From positions 1 through 64,000 of the forward strand of contig DASQIZ010000010.1 of assembly GCA_035631315.1 (NCBI GenBank): a stretch of DNA of 64,000 bases, written 5' to 3'. Every line of letters begins with the position of its first letter. Position 1 is the stretch's first letter. Below are positions 1 through 7,996 of the stretch, in pieces. Below the pieces are notes generated by a model, which was not told the DNA's origin, searched no databases, and saw only the letters and a list, made by a program, of their open reading frames with translations. Made by a program: the position numbers and the translations under genes. This stretch comes from 40CM-2-70-7 sp035631315. Lineage in GTDB: Bacteria > Gemmatimonadota > Gemmatimonadetes > Gemmatimonadales > GWC2-71-9.

Positions 1-150
1 CATTGAGCCGGATTGTCAACTTCAACGTTGGCGATGTATTGGGTCCAGTACTGAGTGTAGTCCAGATGGCACCCGTGATTGTCCCCACATGACACGGCGA
101 TCACCACCGCAGCGACACCAACGAGCAGCCCCTCAAGTATCACTTTCATG
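1..150 (-). CDS. Putative lipoprotein, 3' end outside the window
   Basis: The reading frame opens with ATG at 148-150 and runs off the left edge without a stop, giving about 50 residues. It starts MKVILEGLLVGVAAVVIAVSCG, a short hydrophobic signal followed by a Cys that fits a lipobox (AVSC) imperfectly. The mature part seen is polar with several Tyr and Trp residues and resembles no family I recognise. It begins 23 bp after the stop of the lipoprotein gene at 174-1127, so the two are probably co-transcribed. Confidence 0.5.
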
Positions 151-173
151 CGAACCTCGTAGGTTAGGCTCAA

Positions 174-1127
174 TCAATGCGTGGCGTCGAACACCGCGGG
201 ACTGTCAGGAATTCGCGTGGCATGGGCGGTGGCGAGAGGATAGTCCGCGCGCGGCTGGCCGATATGCGGCGGTAGGTAGCGGTAATCCTTGCCGTCGGGC
301 TGGGTCGCTCCAGCGGCGCGGAGCCCGAATGACTCGTTCGCCGGGTCGAACAGACCAACGTAGACGTCTTGCGTGGATACCGGTTGATTGGAGGACGCGT
401 TACGGGTCAGCGTTACCGCATGATCGATCCTCACGTGCCACAGAAGGTTCTGTGGACTCCAGTCCCCGGGCATGACCAACTCCGGTGTCGAGGCCACAAG
501 AGCGCCCGTCCGATGGTTAATGAGGACTGCGGCAGATTCCGGACTAATCGGAAGGCCCGGCTGCCGAACGGACAACGCCGTCGCGAAAAAGGAGTTCCCC
601 TGCATCGGGGGAAACCGAAGAGTGTCATTGACGACTGAGACATCCGTGTTGTATGCTGAAATCCCCAACAGGATCGCTTGCCCCTGATCATCGCAGTAGG
701 TCACGAACCACCACGGTCCAAACACCCGCTGAACAGGCAATGGAACACTTGGGTCAGCGATCGGCTGCCAAGGGGACCCTGCCCGGTAGTCGCGCCCGCA
801 TTGGGCGAGAGACGAGGGATGGATCGGGATCCCCCGACGGGATTCGAGGGCTCGGATGATTTGTGGTAGAAAATCACGAATCCACAGACGCCCGAGCGTG
901 AGGACTTGGGCCTCGCTTATCTCACCACTTCCCACCTCATTTACCGAGGTCATGACGAACCGACCGTCTGGACCCAGGTTGGCTTTGGCGGCGCTAGTCA
1001 ACACGGACGAGTTGTTGAGGTGGGGCTGTCCTAACTGAGGCTGCAGGGATCGGTCGCGACATGCCCCAAGGAAAAGGCCTGTCGCAACTGCGACCATTTC
1101 GATGCTGACCTTAGATGTGTGAATCAT
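174..1127 (-). CDS. Putative lipoprotein of unknown function
   Basis: A 317-residue protein with a hydrophobic N-terminus (residues 8-22) ending in the lipobox LGAC, so Cys23 is the likely lipidation site and the protein probably sits on the outer membrane facing the periplasm. The rest is a globular, non-repetitive sequence I cannot place in a family. The start lies inside the second half of a 23-bp tandem duplication (1113-1158), which has copied the ribosome-binding site and start codon. The upstream copy encodes a 7-codon peptide whose TGA overlaps this ATG (TGATG), so re-initiation is possible. Base composition looks less GC-rich than the housekeeping genes to the right, fitting an accessory region. 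Confidence 0.6.
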   Translation of the reverse strand: MIHTSKVSIEMVAVATGLFLGACRDRSLQPQLGQPHLNNSSVLTSAAKANLGPDGRFVMTSVNEVGSGEISEAQVLTLGRLWIRDFLPQIIRALESRRGIPIHPSSLAQCGRDYRAGSPWQPIADPSVPLPVQRVFGPWWFVTYCDDQGQAILLGISAYNTDVSVVNDTLRFPPMQGNSFFATALSVRQPGLPISPESAAVLINHRTGALVASTPELVMPGDWSPQNLLWHVRIDHAVTLTRNASSNQPVSTQDVYVGLFDPANESFGLRAAGATQPDGKDYRYLPPHIGQPRADYPLATAHATRIPDSPAVFDATH

Positions 1128-1158
1128 CAGTCCTCAGATGTGTGAATCATCAGTCCTC
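1113..1158. repeat. Perfect 23-bp tandem duplication over a start site
   Basis: The 23-base unit at 1113-1135 is repeated exactly at 1136-1158. Each copy contains, on the minus strand, a GAGGAC Shine-Dalgarno-like stretch followed by ATG. The downstream ATG opens the 317-residue lipoprotein gene. The upstream ATG is out of frame with it by 23 bases. Confidence 0.9.
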
Positions 1159-1376
1159 CCCTGCTAGGTAATAATCCCAATGCGTCCTCTTTGTGCAGGC
1201 AGTTTGTGAAGAGCACCCTGGCCGAGTCAAGTCCGAAATGTCAGTTGTTACAGTAACGATGCGGTGTTTCACGATGGTCACGTGGAGCGTCCGCGCGTCG
1301 TTACGGATGAACCAACTTGAACATGAGGGAGAAAATGCGCACCTCGAGCACCCAAGGACCCGTTCAGCTACGCGAC

Positions 1377-1403
1377 AACGGGCTCGGGGGAACCGAGCCC
1401 GTT
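1377..1403. terminator. Perfect 11-bp hairpin in a gene-free stretch
   Basis: An inverted repeat with an 11-bp GC-rich stem (AACGGGCTCGG) and a 5-base loop lies 37 bp beyond the stop of the minus-strand integrase remnant. No T-tract follows on either strand, so it could be a factor-assisted terminator or a protein site. I see no convincing gene in the rest of 1159-1439. Confidence 0.35.
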
Positions 1404-1439
1404 CGTTGCGGCAACTGGTATCGTCCTTCAGGTACTGCG

Positions 1440-2185
1440 TTAGCTGGCGCGCAGCTGCCGAGCGAGGTCCACGGTCCGCGGTCCATCCTCCACCAGCACG
1501 CCGAGGTCGTCGTCGGCCAGGTGCACGTAAATCATGGTGGTGTGCATGCTCGCATGTCCGGCCGCCTTCTGGACGAGCGCCAGGTTGTGCCCCGCCGCCA
1601 CCCACCGCGTGATGCGCGTGTGCCGAAGGTCGTAGGGCCAGAGATTGGCGGGCAGTCCCGCCCGCTTCGCCGCGTTGCCAAACGCCCGCCGCAAGTCGTT
1701 CAGGCGGTCCCCCGCCGCCGCGTGCCGGTCCCCGCCAATATGATGAAACAGCCACGGCGAGCCGCCCTGGAAGCGGTATGACTCGAAGTGCGCCCGGAAC
1801 GCGTCCAGCATGCGGCGCGACAGGGGTAGCACCCGACTCTTACCCGTCTTCGTCCGGTGGCCGTCCCGCCCACTCACCACCTTCAGCCGCGCATGGCGGA
1901 AGTCCACGTCCTCCCACCGGAGCCAGAGGGCTTCGCTGTTTGGGCGGAGGCCAACTCCGCACAGGTGAGGATGAACAGCCAGAGCATGGGGTGATGCTTC
2001 GCCGCGTTCAGGAGACTCTCCACCTGCTCCGGGGTCAGCACGTTCGCTTGGCGCTCGTCTCCGCGCGGGGGCTTCTTCACCGCGCGCACCGGGTTGTCCG
2101 GGCGATAGACGCGTCCCACGGCAAACTCAAACACCAGGCGCAGCACCGCGTAGTCGCGGCGGCGGGTGCGCTGTGGGCGCGTGGA
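1440..2185 (-). pseudogene. Tyrosine recombinase/integrase, frameshifted and 5'-truncated
   Basis: Two overlapping minus-strand frames together encode the core of a phage-type tyrosine recombinase. The 5' part (about 2165-1960) has a core-binding-like segment (YAVLRLVFEFAVGRVYRPDNP) and runs to LFILTC. The 3' part resumes in another frame with GLRPNSEALWLRWEDVDF, then the catalytic box PYDLRHTRI, the AGHASMHTTMIY block with the nucleophile Tyr, and ends at 1440. The catalytic-box Arg, the AGH His and the Tyr are all present. The shift falls at 1959-1963, where TGTGC replaces an expected TGC, consistent with a 2-base duplication. The N-terminal arm-binding domain is missing beyond about 2185. 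The next intact feature is tRNA-Ser(UGA), a common integration target. Almost certainly inactive unless the frameshift is a sequencing error. Confidence 0.75.
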
Positions 2186-2193
2186 CGTCACCC

Positions 2194-2376
2194 CGCGAAT
2201 ACTGGGACGAAGCCAACAAGCACCATGTCTGGGACGAGCTAACACTGAATCTCTGCCTCACCGAAGCGAGTGCCGCTCCTTCCGAGGAACTGATACGAGC
2301 CTGGATGGACCCAAACGTCACACTCGAAGGCATGGAGGCGTTTATCAGGGCGAAGGGGGCCAGCGGGGACAAGTAG
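2194..2376 (+). pseudogene. C-terminal gene remnant of unknown family
   Basis: The frame ending at the TAG of 2376 reads like real protein for about 60 residues (REYWDEANKHHVWDELTLNL onward, acidic and amphipathic). It has no credible start of its own: upstream of about 2190 the frame is antisense to the integrase remnant. The simplest reading is the 3' end of a gene whose 5' part was lost at the same junction that truncated the integrase. It may instead be a small intact gene starting at ATG 2173. Family not recognised. Confidence 0.3.
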
Positions 2377-2493
2377 GCACAGCTTGTGCCGCCTGTGACC
2401 GACGGCTAACCTACGGCCTCGTCGTGCCGTGCTGGTGCCCGTGGTACAGAAAGTGGTTCAGGGCCCCACCCGGAAGGGCGTAAGTTGTTGTAG

Positions 2494-2577
2494 GGAGGGC
2501 TAGACCTAATTGGTAAGGCGGCGGTCTTGAAAACCGCTGGGCGCAAGCCCTTACAGGTTCGAGTCCTGTGCCCTCCG
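2494..2577 (+). tRNA. tRNA-Ser(UGA)
   Basis: The 84-base sequence folds as a class II tRNA. The acceptor arms are GGAGGGC and GCCCTCC with discriminator G. The anticodon stem GCGGT/ACCGC encloses loop CTTGAAA, anticodon TGA. The long variable arm is GGGCGCAAGCCC, and the T-arm is ACAGG-TTCGAGT-CCTGT. CCA is not encoded. It reads UCA and other UCN serine codons. A decayed integrase lies immediately to its left. Confidence 0.95.
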
Positions 2578-2689
2578 TCCGCTACATGATCTGCTGGACC
2601 CGTCGACCATCTTGTCCGACAGCCCTCGGAGAGTATTGACCCGTCCCTGACCGAGATCCCCGCCCATCGGCTTGCGCCACTCCCGGCAT

Positions 2690-2710
2690 ATACTAGTTTG
2701 CTCTAGGTAT
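2690..2710 (+). promoter_or_regulatory. Inverted repeat over a -10-like box upstream of padR
   Basis: ATACTAG (2690-2696) and CTAGGTAT (2703-2710) form an imperfect inverted repeat around a 6-base centre. The left arm overlaps TATACT (2689-2694), a good -10 candidate 52 bp before the padR start. PadR regulators commonly bind such palindromes at their own promoters, so autoregulation is inferred. I found no clear -35 at the right spacing. Confidence 0.4.
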
Positions 2711-2746
2711 GTGCCAAACAGGGGTCCACTTCGCTCGAGGGGCTGA

Positions 2747-3088
2747 ATGGACAACAACAACCGGCGTGACCTCTTTCCGGGCGCGCTCGAGATGATGGTG
2801 CTCCGACTCATCCAGCGCGAGCCCGCCCACGGGTACGCGCTGGTCCAGCGCATCCGGGAACGCTCACAGGATCTTCTCCAAGTGGAGGAGGGATCGCTCT
2901 ACCCCGCCCTGCAGCGCCTTCTGAAGGCGGGACTCGTCAAAGCATCGTGGGAGCGTTCGGCCACCGGCCGACGCATCCGCGTCTACCGGCTCACGTCGGC
3001 AGGGTCCCGTCACCTGGTTGCGGAGGTGTCGAGCTTCGAGCAGATGTTACTCGGCATCTCCCGAGTCGTCGCGCCAGGGAACGCGTGA
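2747..3088 (+). CDS. PadR-family transcriptional regulator
   Basis: A 113-residue winged-helix regulator. The N-terminal half shows the PadR signature: LFPGALEMMVLRLI, then EPAHGYALVQRI (helix-turn-helix), then EEGSLYPALQRLLKAGLV and the wing RRIRVYRLT. It is the short form typical of regulators sitting in front of ADOP-type ABC permeases. Its TGA overlaps the GTG of the permease gene (GTGA), so the pair is translationally coupled. It probably represses its own operon through the palindrome at 2690-2710. Ligand or inducer unknown. Confidence 0.9.
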   Translation: MDNNNRRDLFPGALEMMVLRLIQREPAHGYALVQRIRERSQDLLQVEEGSLYPALQRLLKAGLVKASWERSATGRRIRVYRLTSAGSRHLVAEVSSFEQMLLGISRVVAPGNA

Positions 3089-5763
3089 ACTGGCTGCCCG
3101 GCTGGACCAGACGCTTCCGGGAGCGCCGGGAGCTGTCGGCGGAGATCCAGGCGCACTTGGAGGAACGCACGGATGCCCTCGCAGCGGCCGGCGTGCCCCG
3201 TCGGGAGGCGGAGGCCATCGCGCGACGGGAGTTCGGCAACGTAACAGCCACCACGGAAGCGGGCTGGGAAACGTGGCGCCTGCAGACGCTCGACTCATTG
3301 CTGGACGACCTCCGCTACGCTGCCCGCACGCTTCTTCGGAATCCGGGCTACGCCGCCGTGGCCGCAGTCACGTTGGCGCTCGGCATCGGCGCCAATACGG
3401 CCATCTTCAGTGTGATCCGCGGTGTGCTGCTTCGTCCCCTGCCCAACCGCGACGGCGACCGGCTCCTCTATCTCCGGCAATCCGTCAACAGCTCCGGGGA
3501 ATCGGACATCAACTTTTCGGTTACCGAGATCCGTGACCTCCGAGCCGGCGTCCCGGCGCTCGGCGGCGGGATCGCGGAATACTCTCCGTTCGTCGCTGTA
3601 CTCCAGAGCGATGGTGATGCCACGCGCCTGAACATCGGACTCGTGACGGGCAACTACTTCGACGTGATGGGATTGGTGCCGTTTCTGGGCCGCGTCACGC
3701 GGCCGAGCGACGACGGGACCGGTGTTCCACCGGTCGTGGTACTCACGTACGACTTCTGGCGCCGGCGTTTCGGCGCTGACTCCGGCATCGTCGACCGGCC
3801 GGTGACGATCAACGGACAGCAAGCCATCGTGATCGGCGTGCTCCAGCCGGCGCCGTTCTTCCCGCTCCAGATGGACGTATTCATGAACATGGTGATCAGC
3901 CCCCACCACGTGGGTGCGCTGATGCAGAACAACCGGACCCACCGGATGACGGAGGCGGTGGCGCGCCTGGCCCCGGGTGCGACTCTGGCGCAGGCGGAGA
4001 GCCAGGTCGCGACGGTGTATGCCCGTTTGCAACGGGAGTTCCCCGATGCCTACGACGCGAAGGCCAACTTCCAGCTCTCCGTGATCCCGTTCAAGCGCGC
4101 GCTGGGCGAACGCGCCCGCGTCACGCTCTGGCTCCTCATGGGAACCGCCGCGCTCGTGTTGATCATCGCCGTCGCGAGTGTTGCGAACGTGACCCTGATG
4201 CGGAGTGTGCGGCGGGAGCATGAGCTCGTGGTACGGGCGTCCCTGGGCGCCGGCGTCGCGCGCCTGCGCCGCCTCCTGCTCACCGAGCACCTGATGATCA
4301 GTGCGATCGGCGCCACGTTGGGGCTGGGGCTGGCAACCGCCGGTGTCCCCCTTCTGGTTTCGCTCACGGGCCGGTATTCGCCGCGGGCCGGCGAAATTCA
4401 CCTCGACGGGATGGTCCTGGCTTTCGCGCTGGTACTGGCCATCGTCGTCGCGCTGGTTCTATCGGTGGTGGCGTTCCTGCCCTCCGAGGGCGCCCTCGCC
4501 AGCGTTTCGGCGGGGGGACGGAGGGCTAGTGGAGGCCTGCGTAAGCGCAGCCTGCAGCGCGGCCTCGTGGTCCTCCAGGTTGCGGTGTCCGTCATGCTGC
4601 TGGCCGGTGCCGGGCTGCTCACCCGCACCACCATCCGGCTGTCTGACGTGCCCACGGGACTCGAGTCGGACAACGTGCTGACGCTGAGCGCGAACCTCCT
4701 CGCCGCCAACCGGGGCGCCAATGCCGATGGCGGCGCGTCGACCACGCAGGAATATGAGCGCATTCGCGATGCCATCTCGGGACTCCCCGGCGTACGGCTC
4801 GTCGGGATCGCTTCGGTGATGCCGCTGCGCTCGACCGCACCCGACCTGGATCTCGCTGTCGAGGGACGCCCCTTGGCCCCCGGGGCGCCCGCGCCGACCG
4901 GCGCGGTGGTGCTGGCCAATCCCGACTACTTCGCAGCCGCCGGTCTTCCCTTGCTCCGCGGCCGTCCCTTCGTGGCGACCGATCAGGGGAATGCCGCCAA
5001 AGTCGTCATCGTGAGCCAGCTCCTGGCCCACCGGCTGTTTCCAACCGAGGATCCGATCGGGAAGCGCATCCAGCTGGCGACCACCATGGGGATGTTCAGC
5101 GGAGACTGGCGGACCATCGTCGGGGTGTGCGGCAATACCCAGGACGGCGGTCCCGCCGGCGCGCCGACGCCGACGCTCTACATCCCCTTTGCCCAGGAGT
5201 CCCCATACGCGGGCGGGTTCGTCATCCGCACCCTTTCGAACGTGACAGACGCCGGCGTGGCGGGTGTTGCGACTGAGGCCACGCGGATCGTGCGACAGGC
5301 GGCGCCGACTGTACCCGTGGAGGACGTGATGACTATCGGGCAATTCACGGACCTCACCGTGGCACCGCGCCGGGTGAACGCGGCGCTGGTCTCATCGTTC
5401 GGCCTCCTCGCCCTGATCATCGCCGCAGTGGGCATCGCGGGCGTCCTGGCGTTCAACGTCAACGCGCGCACCAACGAGATCGGCATCCGGATGAGCCTCG
5501 GCGCGCAGCCTGGCGCCGTCGAGCGGATGATTCTCGCGGAGGGGGGCCGCCTCGTCGGCGTCGGTATCGGACTCGGCGCGGTTGGTGCGTATGCGTCGGC
5601 CGGCATCCTGCGTGGACTGCTCTTCGGCGTCACCCCGCACGACCCGGTGACGTTCGGCGTGGTCCTGTTGACGATGGTAGGAGTCGGGCTGGCGGCGTGC
5701 TGGCTCCCGGCGTCCCGGGCCGCGAGGATCGACCCAGCCATCACCCTACGTGCCCATTCGTGA
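3085..5763 (+). CDS. ADOP-family ABC transporter permease (MacB/FtsX type)
   Basis: An 892-residue inner-membrane protein, taken to start at GTG 3085, which overlaps the padR stop. Residues about 1-70 form the soluble prefix seen in these proteins (ELSAEIQAHLEERTDALAAAG and a REFGN box). Then comes the first transmembrane helix with LALGIGANTAIFSVI and a MacB-like periplasmic domain, followed by FtsX-type helix clusters near 360-480. A second TM/periplasmic/FtsX unit follows (from about 500; final helices about 770-890, with NEIGIRMSLGAQ). The duplicated permease architecture without an adjacent ATPase is the hallmark of acidobacterial duplicated orphan permeases. Substrate unknown; related MacB and LolCE systems move macrolides, peptides or lipoproteins. 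Confidence 0.9.
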   Translation: MNWLPGWTRRFRERRELSAEIQAHLEERTDALAAAGVPRREAEAIARREFGNVTATTEAGWETWRLQTLDSLLDDLRYAARTLLRNPGYAAVAAVTLALGIGANTAIFSVIRGVLLRPLPNRDGDRLLYLRQSVNSSGESDINFSVTEIRDLRAGVPALGGGIAEYSPFVAVLQSDGDATRLNIGLVTGNYFDVMGLVPFLGRVTRPSDDGTGVPPVVVLTYDFWRRRFGADSGIVDRPVTINGQQAIVIGVLQPAPFFPLQMDVFMNMVISPHHVGALMQNNRTHRMTEAVARLAPGATLAQAESQVATVYARLQREFPDAYDAKANFQLSVIPFKRALGERARVTLWLLMGTAALVLIIAVASVANVTLMRSVRREHELVVRASLGAGVARLRRLLLTEHLMISAIGATLGLGLATAGVPLLVSLTGRYSPRAGEIHLDGMVLAFALVLAIVVALVLSVVAFLPSEGALASVSAGGRRASGGLRKRSLQRGLVVLQVAVSVMLLAGAGLLTRTTIRLSDVPTGLESDNVLTLSANLLAANRGANADGGASTTQEYERIRDAISGLPGVRLVGIASVMPLRSTAPDLDLAVEGRPLAPGAPAPTGAVVLANPDYFAAAGLPLLRGRPFVATDQGNAAKVVIVSQLLAHRLFPTEDPIGKRIQLATTMGMFSGDWRTIVGVCGNTQDGGPAGAPTPTLYIPFAQESPYAGGFVIRTLSNVTDAGVAGVATEATRIVRQAAPTVPVEDVMTIGQFTDLTVAPRRVNAALVSSFGLLALIIAAVGIAGVLAFNVNARTNEIGIRMSLGAQPGAVERMILAEGGRLVGVGIGLGAVGAYASAGILRGLLFGVTPHDPVTFGVVLLTMVGVGLAACWLPASRAARIDPAITLRAHS

Positions 5764-5863
5764 CGTAACTCACCGTCAGGCGGGTCTCCCATCGTCTTAA
5801 CCCGGGAACGCCTCCCGCGTCTCCTGGGTACACGAGTCGACTCCTTCTTCTGGAGCCCTGACG

Positions 5864-6181
5864 ATGAGAAAGCTCATGCAGTCGTGTTCCCTCGCCGCCG
5901 CGACGGCGCTGCTCGCCGGCGCGTTCGCGTGCGTTCCCCCGCCTCCGCCGGGGTCGGTGATCGTCGAACGACGGCCTCCCCCCGAACGGGTCGAAGTGAT
6001 CGGTGTGGCACCGGCACCTGGCTACATCTGGATCGCCGGTCACTGGGCCTGGGGTGGTGGTGACTTCATGTGGGTCGGCGGACGTTGGGCGCCCGTCGAA
6101 CGCGGCTACCGAACGTGGGAACCAGGCCACTGGCGCCATCACGGGCACGAGTGGTACTGGGTTGAGGGTCACTGGCGGTAA
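5864..6181 (+). CDS. YXWGXW-repeat lipoprotein
   Basis: A 105-residue protein with a signal peptide ending AFAC (Cys23 as lipidation site), a proline run, and then four tandem aromatic repeats: YIWIAGHW, FMWVGGRW, RTWEPGHW and WYWVEGHW. This matches the YXWGXW/BcpO repeat family of small envelope proteins, whose function is unknown. It is preceded by CTGGAG as a ribosome-binding site and followed at once by an intrinsic terminator, so it is probably monocistronic. Confidence 0.8.
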   Translation: MRKLMQSCSLAAATALLAGAFACVPPPPPGSVIVERRPPPERVEVIGVAPAPGYIWIAGHWAWGGGDFMWVGGRWAPVERGYRTWEPGHWRHHGHEWYWVEGHWR

Positions 6182-6186
6182 TCCCC

Positions 6187-6216
6187 AAACCGGGAGCTGA
6201 TGCTCCCGGTTTTTTT
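6187..6216 (+). terminator. Intrinsic terminator after the YXWGXW gene
   Basis: Stem AAACCGGGAGC (6187-6197), loop TGAT and the perfect complement (6202-6212), running into seven T residues (6210-6216). It begins 6 bp after the stop codon. Confidence 0.9.
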
Positions 6217-6341
6217 GCTCCGCTTCGCGGACGCAACAGCTCGTGACGGAAGTCACTCCGACGACGGTCAGGGAATTCCGGAACGCTCAGGGGAACTTCG
6301 GGTACCCGAGTCGAAGTTTTCCCACTTCGACAGGAGCGATG

Positions 6342-6959
6342 ATGTCGTCCCAACGAACGACTCTCTTGGCACTCGCTGTTGCGTGCGCCGCCGGTCTCGT
6401 TCCGACTGCCCTGACCGCGCAGGCCACCGGTACCACGACCTTCAACGCGCCCTATCGCGCGTTCGACAACTCGGAGTTCGGTATTCTGGTGAGCTTTCCC
6501 GACGGAGGAGGCACTGCCTTCGAGGGCGCATACCGTTTCGCCTCCGGCAAGTTCGACGTCGGCTTCAAGGGCGGCATCTTTGCGCCCGGGGGCGGCGCAA
6601 AAAGTTCCCTACTGCTCGGCGTCGAGGGTCGCGAGCGTGTCCTCTCGCACAACGAAGACTTCCCCCTCGATGGCGCGTTGATCGTCGGCGTGGGCGGCAG
6701 TTTCGTGTCAGGGGCGTCCGCGCTGATCGTTCCCGTCGGCCTCTCCCTCGGCCGCCGGATCGACCTGCAGGATTCACCGGTCAGCATCGTGCCGTACGTG
6801 CAACCCACGGCCTTCCTGATCGCCGATGGCGGCAGCCACGTCGACTTCGACCTCGGACTGGGTGCCGACTTCCGGCTGACCCGCCGCTTTGATGCCCGCA
6901 TCTCAGCGGGTATCGGGGACATCGAAGGGATTTCGATCGGCGCCGTCTGGGTTCACTAA
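6342..6959 (+). CDS. Putative outer-membrane beta-barrel protein
   Basis: About 205 residues. I chose the second of two adjacent ATGs (6342) because AGGAG lies 5 bases upstream; the frame stays open further upstream but without a site. A clear signal peptide (cleavage near LTAQA) precedes alternating hydrophobic/polar stretches rich in Gly and aromatic residues, as in a small 8- to 10-stranded barrel. The protein ends in VWVH. No specific family recognised. It converges with the gene on the other strand, their stop codons overlapping by 4 bases. Confidence 0.65.
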   Translation: MSSQRTTLLALAVACAAGLVPTALTAQATGTTTFNAPYRAFDNSEFGILVSFPDGGGTAFEGAYRFASGKFDVGFKGGIFAPGGGAKSSLLLGVEGRERVLSHNEDFPLDGALIVGVGGSFVSGASALIVPVGLSLGRRIDLQDSPVSIVPYVQPTAFLIADGGSHVDFDLGLGADFRLTRRFDARISAGIGDIEGISIGAVWVH

Positions 6960-7696
6960 AAGAGCCTCCCCAGGTTGGTCGTAAGTCCCAGAAACACCGC
7001 ATTGGGCGAGTTTTTCGTCGAGCCCCACTGACCACCCGCGTCCACCACGGCCCATGGTGCGACGCGGATGGTCACGGCACCGAGAAGGCCGGCCAACCGG
7101 GGACCTGCGGCGCCGGGAGTGAAATCGAAGCACTCCCCCGTCACACCCACCGTCGGTCCGCCCCAGGATCCGCTCACCGAGAAGAACCATTGCGTCGCGC
7201 CCGCGCCCACGCCGGTGGGTCCGGCGTTCAAATCGAAGTGGACCGACGCCGGCAGGTCCACGCTGTACACGGCCGTGAGCGCGCCGAGCGCCCGCCCGGC
7301 ACCAAGTCCTTTGGCGGAATTGCCGGTAGGCGCGGTCACGGCCGGAATGAGAGCGACCGCCGATTTTTCCGAGAGATCAGTTCGGAACTTGAGCGCGAGT
7401 CCAAGGTCCCCTACACCCCCGCCACTCGGCGTCCGCGAGTACACCGGGCCAAAAAATTCAGCCTGAAGCGGGGGCGCGATGCCCAGCTTCAGTGCCATGC
7501 TCCACACCGTGCCCTGCGAGAGCGACGAAACGCCGGACGCACTCACACCCTGCTCGAGCTCGATGTAGCCAGGGGCGACGGCGTACGCGTGGGTGGCATA
7601 AGTTGGGCGCTCGGGGTTGGCGAGCCGCGGCGATTGTCCAGTGGTTGTGAGCCACGGCACCGTGCCCAGCGTGACGGCCATCACAAATTGGCGCAT
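6956..7696 (-). CDS. Putative outer-membrane transporter, MetA-like barrel
   Basis: 246 residues starting MRQFVMAVTLGTVPWL, a signal peptide. The body (YIELEQGVSASG, then GVGDLGLALKFR, then ALIPAVTAPTGN) has the strand pattern and wording of the phenol-degradation MetA-like outer-membrane family, and it ends with Phe as many barrels do. The frame remains open upstream for about 97 more codons, but those residues are low-complexity Arg/Pro. Role in uptake or export unknown. Confidence 0.65.
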   Translation of the reverse strand: MRQFVMAVTLGTVPWLTTTGQSPRLANPERPTYATHAYAVAPGYIELEQGVSASGVSSLSQGTVWSMALKLGIAPPLQAEFFGPVYSRTPSGGGVGDLGLALKFRTDLSEKSAVALIPAVTAPTGNSAKGLGAGRALGALTAVYSVDLPASVHFDLNAGPTGVGAGATQWFFSVSGSWGGPTVGVTGECFDFTPGAAGPRLAGLLGAVTIRVAPWAVVDAGGQWGSTKNSPNAVFLGLTTNLGRLF

Positions 7697-7762
7697 GGTG
7701 CGATAGAGTAACGACCCAACGCCTCTAGCGGGAGCGCGCACTCCGGGGCACTTTCTTGTCCC

Positions 7763-7990
7763 ATGGAAAGCAAGTACGCAATTCCTCCGGCTGAGCGCCG
7801 GCGGCGCCCCTTCGATCGCCGCGCCCTCTTTCCGCGCCGTAAGAGCGCTGACCGCCGGGTGGAAGACCGGCGGATTGGCGCGTCCTCGGCGTCGAATGGG
7901 GAGCGGCGGTCGCGCAGCAAACGGAGTGGTGAGGAGCGGCGGGCTGGGAAAGAACGGCGGAGCTGGGCGGAGCGGCGCCACACGCACTAG
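7763..7990 (+). CDS. Small arginine-rich protein with repeated (D/E)RR motifs
   Basis: 75 residues, 22 of them Arg. The sequence is built from repeated acidic-Arg-Arg units (ERR, DRR) at irregular 3- to 9-residue spacing, with Ser/Gly between. No signal peptide or membrane segment is visible. It is divergent from the MetA-like gene, 66 bp away. The regular motif spacing argues for real selection, but low-complexity Arg frames arise easily in GC-rich DNA, so it may not be translated. Possible nucleic-acid binding is only a guess from charge. Confidence 0.4.
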   Translation: MESKYAIPPAERRRRPFDRRALFPRRKSADRRVEDRRIGASSASNGERRSRSKRSGEERRAGKERRSWAERRHTH

Positions 7991-7996
7991 CAGGCG

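Noticed and set aside
3295..4401. Open minus-strand frame opposite the ADOP permease
   Set aside because: No motifs, atypical His/Arg/Gln composition, and fully inside a well-supported permease gene.
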